24,722 nt of DNA, taken from positions 1 to 24,722 of the forward strand of contig CAXTSI010000068.1 in NCBI GenBank assembly GCA_964246695.1. Direction: 5' to 3'. This DNA comes from Stigonema sp964246695 (GTDB taxonomy: Bacteria; Cyanobacteriota; Cyanobacteriia; Cyanobacteriales; Nostocaceae). Made by a program: the position numbers and the translations under genes. Shown here in pieces: positions 21,576-24,722 of this stretch (position 1 is its first letter; the number at the start of each line of letters is the position of its first letter). Under the pieces are notes generated by a model. That model was not told the DNA's origin and made no database searches. It worked only from the letters and a program-made list of their open reading frames with translations.

Positions 21576-22372
21576 TAATCTATTTGAATTGAAGTCGGTG
21601 TACTTCCACTTTCAGGTGTGGTAGAATTTATTAATGGTTGGCGAAATTGAGCGTAGAGGCGATCGCGCCAAATAAAGAATGGTTCGTAAATAGGATTATC
21701 CGCCAAGCCGGGTACTCCTTTGCCTCTAAGACTTAGTGGCAGATCCAGATAAGGACCGGTTGGGAACTTCAGCAGGATCGATAAACCCGCAACTGCAAAG
21801 TCAGCCAAAGTAGGTTCATCTCCCACTAAATAAGGGCTATCAGCCAACAGTAGTGTTAACGCTTCCAAGTCTTGCTTCAAGTCGGCGATCGCACTACTAA
21901 CTACATCTGGGGTATAACCTACGCCAGAACCCAAAAATTTCAGTACTTCGTTGGGTACTCCTTGCACCAATGTTTTGAGTACATCTGGTGTATCCGTGGG
22001 TAATAGGGACTTACGGAAATTCTGATCTTGACTAATTGCAGAAAAGAGTGCTTTCCGACCTTTGATACCTATCGACTCATCTGCCCATTCTTCCATCATT
22101 AAGCATAAACCCCGTGCTTTTGAATCTGGTGGTATCAATGGACGTGCAGGATACTGATAATCTAAATACTTGGCAATTTCCGTAGAATCTACTATAAATT
22201 TATTACCATCTTTGAGCACTGGTACTTGCCGCTGACCAGTCAGGCGGAACAGTTCCATTTGTCCAACGCCAGGTGTTACTTCGATTTTGCGGTACGCCAG
22301 CCCTTTATAATCAAGGATCAAGCGTACTTTTTCTGAGTATTGGGATAGTTCAAATTGGTACAATTCCAACAT
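21575..22372 (-). CDS. Glutathione S-transferase family protein
   Basis: A 265-residue GST-fold protein. The N-terminal thioredoxin-like domain (1-80) opens LELYQFELSQYSEKVRLILDYKGLAYRKIEV and contains the cis-proline block RQVPVLKDG and the glutathione-contact segment VDSTEIAKYLDYQYP. The C-terminal all-helical domain (about 90-225) includes the conserved SPYLVGDEPTLADFAVAGL motif. The SQYSEKV segment puts a serine or tyrosine near the glutathione thiol position rather than the CxxC of glutaredoxins. Substrates are not predictable. The last 30 residues (TTPESGSTPTSIQID) are low-complexity, and the stop codon abuts the palindrome. Confidence 0.92.
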   Translation of the reverse strand: MLELYQFELSQYSEKVRLILDYKGLAYRKIEVTPGVGQMELFRLTGQRQVPVLKDGNKFIVDSTEIAKYLDYQYPARPLIPPDSKARGLCLMMEEWADESIGIKGRKALFSAISQDQNFRKSLLPTDTPDVLKTLVQGVPNEVLKFLGSGVGYTPDVVSSAIADLKQDLEALTLLLADSPYLVGDEPTLADFAVAGLSILLKFPTGPYLDLPLSLRGKGVPGLADNPIYEPFFIWRDRLYAQFRQPLINSTTPESGSTPTSIQID

Positions 22373-22531
22373 TTTTCAGCCCTGATCGTTGATTCATTTT
22401 TTGCTTTTACAATTGTATATTCATTAAAAGTCATTTTAAATAATCATACGTACTTTTATCGCCTGCGAAATTGGCGAGCCGGATCACCTAGACCACAATA
22501 TAACCCTTCGGGTTCGCCATAAAGCTTGGTG

Positions 22532-22576
22532 CAGTCGCCGTGAGAGCGGGAAACCCTCCTGCAGCGCTGCTTCGCC
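22532..22576 (+). repeat. Nested-hairpin repeat, inverted relative to 19645-19686
   Basis: This repeat carries CAGTCGCC, ACCCTCCT and CAGCGCTG in the same order as the minus strand of 19645-19686. The two copies face each other in opposite orientation across the HerA-like and GST genes, about 2.9 kb apart. Confidence 0.65.
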
Positions 22577-22620
22577 AGTCCCCTGGGCGCGGGAAACAAG
22601 CTGCAAGGGCTGGACTCACC

Positions 22621-22647
22621 GTAGGGGCGGGGTGACCCCGCCCCTAC
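22621..22647. repeat. Perfect 12-bp GC-rich hairpin (GTAGGGGCGGGG)
   Basis: Arms GTAGGGGCGGGG and CCCCGCCCCTAC pair perfectly around TGA. It is closely related in form to the stem of the dispersed repeats at 6223-6281 and 12181-12237, which also end CGCCCCTAC, suggesting one broad repeat family. Confidence 0.85.
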
Positions 22648-22819
22648 ACTAGACTGCATTGGATTAAGGCTAAAAATTATTGGCAAATTGAACATTGCTA
22701 ATTAGACGTATTTGTACATATTTGTGGCAAAAAATCTTACTTCTCAGGTTAGATTTTGTGCCTATTAAAATGTTATAAGTCTTTATGTAATGCGTGGACA
22801 GTAAAGCAAAACAAAATTT

Positions 22820-23683
22820 ATGAAGCCAAATAATAGCAACTTGCTAACCAAGCTAGTTAGCATAGCAGGAGTAGCGGGCATTGGTCTGTTCATCGGTCTG
22901 CCATCGGTCGCAAACGAGGTTACAAATCCGCACCCCAGTATTTTCCAACAGGTGACCTCTAACCGCAGTCAAAGCATTCTGGCAAACACTCAATATATAT
23001 CTAATGTGTCTGCACCAGAAGCAGGAAATAACAGTACCAAGAACGAAAAACAGCAGCTGGTGGCGCAGGGTAATACTGGCAGCGGCAGCGGAAAACTAAA
23101 TCCTAGACCGAGTATTTTCAACGAGCCTCCCTATAATCGTGGTGGAACTACATCCCCTGAAACCACACCCTCCACGCCAGGAACAGAACCACCGACTCCA
23201 GGTACACCCATGATACCTCCGCCAGGATCTGGAAAGCCCTCAACTACTCCATCTTCAGGTACTGGAGGCAAGAATTTAGTAGCGCTGGCGCAGTCAAATG
23301 GTCAATTTACAAAGCTATCGGCTGCTTTGAAAGCTGCAGGACTAACAGACACTTTGCAAGGCAAAGGTCCTTTCACCTTATTCGCACCCACTGATGCAGC
23401 GTTTGCTGAATTGCCCCAAGACGCTGTGGCAGAATTGTTGAAGCCAGAGAACAAAGAAGTACTAGTAAAGATTTTAACTTACCATGTAGTATCTGGTCGG
23501 GTATTATCCAGTGATTTGAAGTCTGGCGAAGTCAAAAGTATTGAAGGTAGTCCGATCAGCATCAAGGTTGACGGGAAAACCGGCGTCATGGTAAATGATG
23601 CCAAGGTAACTCAGCCAGATCTTAAAGCTAGTAACGGCGTTCTCCATGTCATTAATAAAGTGATTTTGCCTCCTAACTTGTAG
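22820..23683 (+). CDS. Secreted fasciclin (FAS1) domain protein
   Basis: A 287-residue exported protein. A signal peptide (residues 1-32: basic start, IAGVAGIGLFIGLPSVA) is followed by a long disordered region rich in P, T, G and S (about 33-150). This contains two related motifs, NPHPSIFQQ and NPRPSIFNE. One FAS1 domain (about 152-287) follows, with both conserved blocks: FTLFAPTDAAFAELP (H1) and ILTYHVVSGRVLSSDL onward to NGVLHVINKVILPP (H2). FAS1 domains mediate adhesion or matrix contacts; many cyanobacterial members are periplasmic or surface proteins. No strong Shine-Dalgarno precedes the ATG. It is codirectional with the TpsA-like gene 157 nt downstream. Confidence 0.93.
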   Translation: MKPNNSNLLTKLVSIAGVAGIGLFIGLPSVANEVTNPHPSIFQQVTSNRSQSILANTQYISNVSAPEAGNNSTKNEKQQLVAQGNTGSGSGKLNPRPSIFNEPPYNRGGTTSPETTPSTPGTEPPTPGTPMIPPPGSGKPSTTPSSGTGGKNLVALAQSNGQFTKLSAALKAAGLTDTLQGKGPFTLFAPTDAAFAELPQDAVAELLKPENKEVLVKILTYHVVSGRVLSSDLKSGEVKSIEGSPISIKVDGKTGVMVNDAKVTQPDLKASNGVLHVINKVILPPNL

Positions 23684-23840
23684 ACCAGTTGCCAGGGCGC
23701 GGGAAACACTTGTGTCGGCGCTTTGGCATCAATTACATTATCAGGGGGGTTTTTTCTTTGGCGAACACTAAATATGGTTTACTTAGTACTGGTGCAGAGT
23801 GACCGTTTTCAGTAACTGCCAAGAAAGCTAGGAGGGTGCA
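23684..23840. other. Intergenic region with a partial repeat
   Basis: This holds a GGGCGCGGGAAACA block (about 23695-23708) shared with 22585-22598, a GGGGGGTTTTTT run (about 23744-23755) without a clear stem, and a strong AGGAGG Shine-Dalgarno about 6 nt before the TpsA-like ATG. No gene is seen. Confidence 0.5.
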
Positions 23841-24689
23841 ATGTCTAAAATAAGTACTCGATGTCGCTGGTTTTTAGGGATGGCGATGGGTGGTGCGATC
23901 GCTCTCTCCACAAATTCCGCCGTTGCCCAAATCATCCCCGATCGCACCCTACCGAATAACTCCACCGTCACACGAGACGCGCAGACCTTCAATATCACTG
24001 GAGGAACGCAAGCTGGAAGTAATTTGTTTCATAGCTTTGGCGAGTTTTCCGTTCCCACTGGCGGCACTGCTTTTTTTAATAATGCCGCAGATATCCAGAA
24101 CATCTTCGGTCGGGTAACGGGTGGGTCAGTTTCTAACATTGATGGGTTAATTCGTGCTAACGGTACAGCTAACTTGTTTCTGATTAATCCGTCGGGAATT
24201 GTATTTGGTCGTAATGCCAGTTTGAATGTCGGTGGTTCGTTCGTGGGAACGACAGCAAATAGCTTAAAGTTGGCAGATGGTAGCTTATTTAGTACTAGCC
24301 CCACTGGGGAGCAAGCGCTACTGACAATTAACGTCCCCATTGGCTTACAGTTTGGCACTAATCAAACAGGTACTATTGTCAATGCAGGCAACTTGGCAGT
24401 AAAACCAAGGCAAAACTTAACTCTGATTGGCAGCAATGTCACCAACACCGGACAACTATCCGCACCAGGGGGACAAGTGGCGGTAGCAGCTGTTTACCAA
24501 GGTCTGGCTTCTTTTGGGCAAGCAGGAGAACTCTTGAGTGTGGAACAACCAACAGATATTAGCCGCAAGCGGCGCGATGTCAGTACTGCCACAATAGAAG
24601 GTAAAATTGATGCCTCCAATCCAACTCGAGGACAAACCGGAGGCAAAGTGCTTGTTTTAGGCGATCGCTTAGAGGGTGTTTATAAATAA
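23841..24689 (+). CDS. Filamentous haemagglutinin N-terminal (TpsA-like) exoprotein, short
   Basis: A 282-residue protein with a signal peptide (residues 1-29, FLGMAMGGAIALSTNSAVA-Q). The two-partner-secretion (haemagglutination activity) domain follows at about 30-150: TRDAQTFNITGGTQAGSNLFHSFGEFSVPTGGTAFFNN, then IFGRVTGGSVSNIDGLIRANGTANLFLINPSGIVFG. NPSGI (116-120) is the family's hallmark. TpsA proteins cross the outer membrane through a TpsB pore and then fold into a long beta-helix. Cyanobacterial members with this domain normally run many hundreds of residues; this one stops soon after GGKVLVLGDR, with LEGVYK before TAA, so it looks truncated. No TpsB gene is in the window. Confidence 0.88.
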   Translation: MSKISTRCRWFLGMAMGGAIALSTNSAVAQIIPDRTLPNNSTVTRDAQTFNITGGTQAGSNLFHSFGEFSVPTGGTAFFNNAADIQNIFGRVTGGSVSNIDGLIRANGTANLFLINPSGIVFGRNASLNVGGSFVGTTANSLKLADGSLFSTSPTGEQALLTINVPIGLQFGTNQTGTIVNAGNLAVKPRQNLTLIGSNVTNTGQLSAPGGQVAVAAVYQGLASFGQAGELLSVEQPTDISRKRRDVSTATIEGKIDASNPTRGQTGGKVLVLGDRLEGVYK

Positions 24690-24722
24690 AAAATAAAGAG
24701 TACCGCAGTCATTCCTCAGCAC

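Larger units (their letters stand above)
22373..22819. other. Gene-free repeat-rich region
   Basis: No gene is supported in these 447 nt between divergent GST and fasciclin genes. The minus-strand frame of 79 codons at 22456-22695 is made wholly of repeat sequence. It holds an AACCC/GGGTT hairpin (22502-22514), the nested repeat (22532-22576), a GGGCGCGGGAAAC block (22585-22597) that recurs at about 23695-23707, and a perfect GC-rich hairpin (22621-22647). The promoter of the fasciclin gene must lie in 22650-22819. Confidence 0.6.

Noticed and set aside
22456..22695. 79-codon minus-strand frame with SPRPYGESSPCSLFPAPRG-like sequence
   Set aside because: It is made entirely of interspersed hairpin repeats and has no coding features.

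Overview
The window reads as chromosomal DNA from a cyanobacterium, most likely a filamentous Nostocales-type genome. The evidence is repeated HIP1 octamers (GCGATCGC and close variants), a group 2 sigma-70 factor, cobO, a filamentous-haemagglutinin (TpsA-type) exoprotein, and many small GC-rich hairpin repeats and short tandem repeats of the kind that litter such genomes. There are no rRNA or tRNA genes, no intact transposase and no CRISPR array that I can see.

Layout. 1-2200: an Rrf2 regulator (minus), a 0.7 kb gene-free stretch with several small hairpins, then a small protein and a class I methyltransferase that look co-transcribed. 2287-4726: a compact type II restriction-modification module, a C5-cytosine methyltransferase overlapping a probable restriction endonuclease. 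4882-7240: a flavin/PPOX-fold protein, a MAPEG membrane protein and a RarD transporter. 7592-9631: a perfect inverted repeat, a LysR-type regulator, a GNAT acetyltransferase and a cupin, in one direction. 9779-11247: a phosphatase-like protein and a small unknown gene, followed by a decayed second copy of the cupin; a 112-bp inverted-repeat element forms the 3' end of the small gene. 11623-13422: a small secreted protein and an AT-rich methyltransferase that looks acquired. 13559-15270 (minus): a gene joining a nuclease-like N-terminal domain to TPR repeats, broken in this assembly by a 100-N gap between identical 55-bp repeats. 15542-17128: cobO convergent with a cyanobacterial exported protein, with a long symmetrical hairpin between them. 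17414-22372: a TA-flanked MITE, a group 2 sigma factor, a 1 kb gene-free region, a HerA/DUF87 ATPase and a GST-like protein, all genes on minus. 22820-24689: a secreted fasciclin protein and a short TpsA-like exoprotein that ends far earlier than usual for its family.

How the genes work together. The firmest functional unit is the restriction-modification pair. LysR-GNAT-cupin is a plausible regulated cluster with an operator-like palindrome ahead of it. The most unusual protein is the nuclease-like/TPR fusion. Much of the remaining interest is in small mobile repeats: at least four families occur in several places and have altered two genes, the small ORF and the cupin pseudogene.
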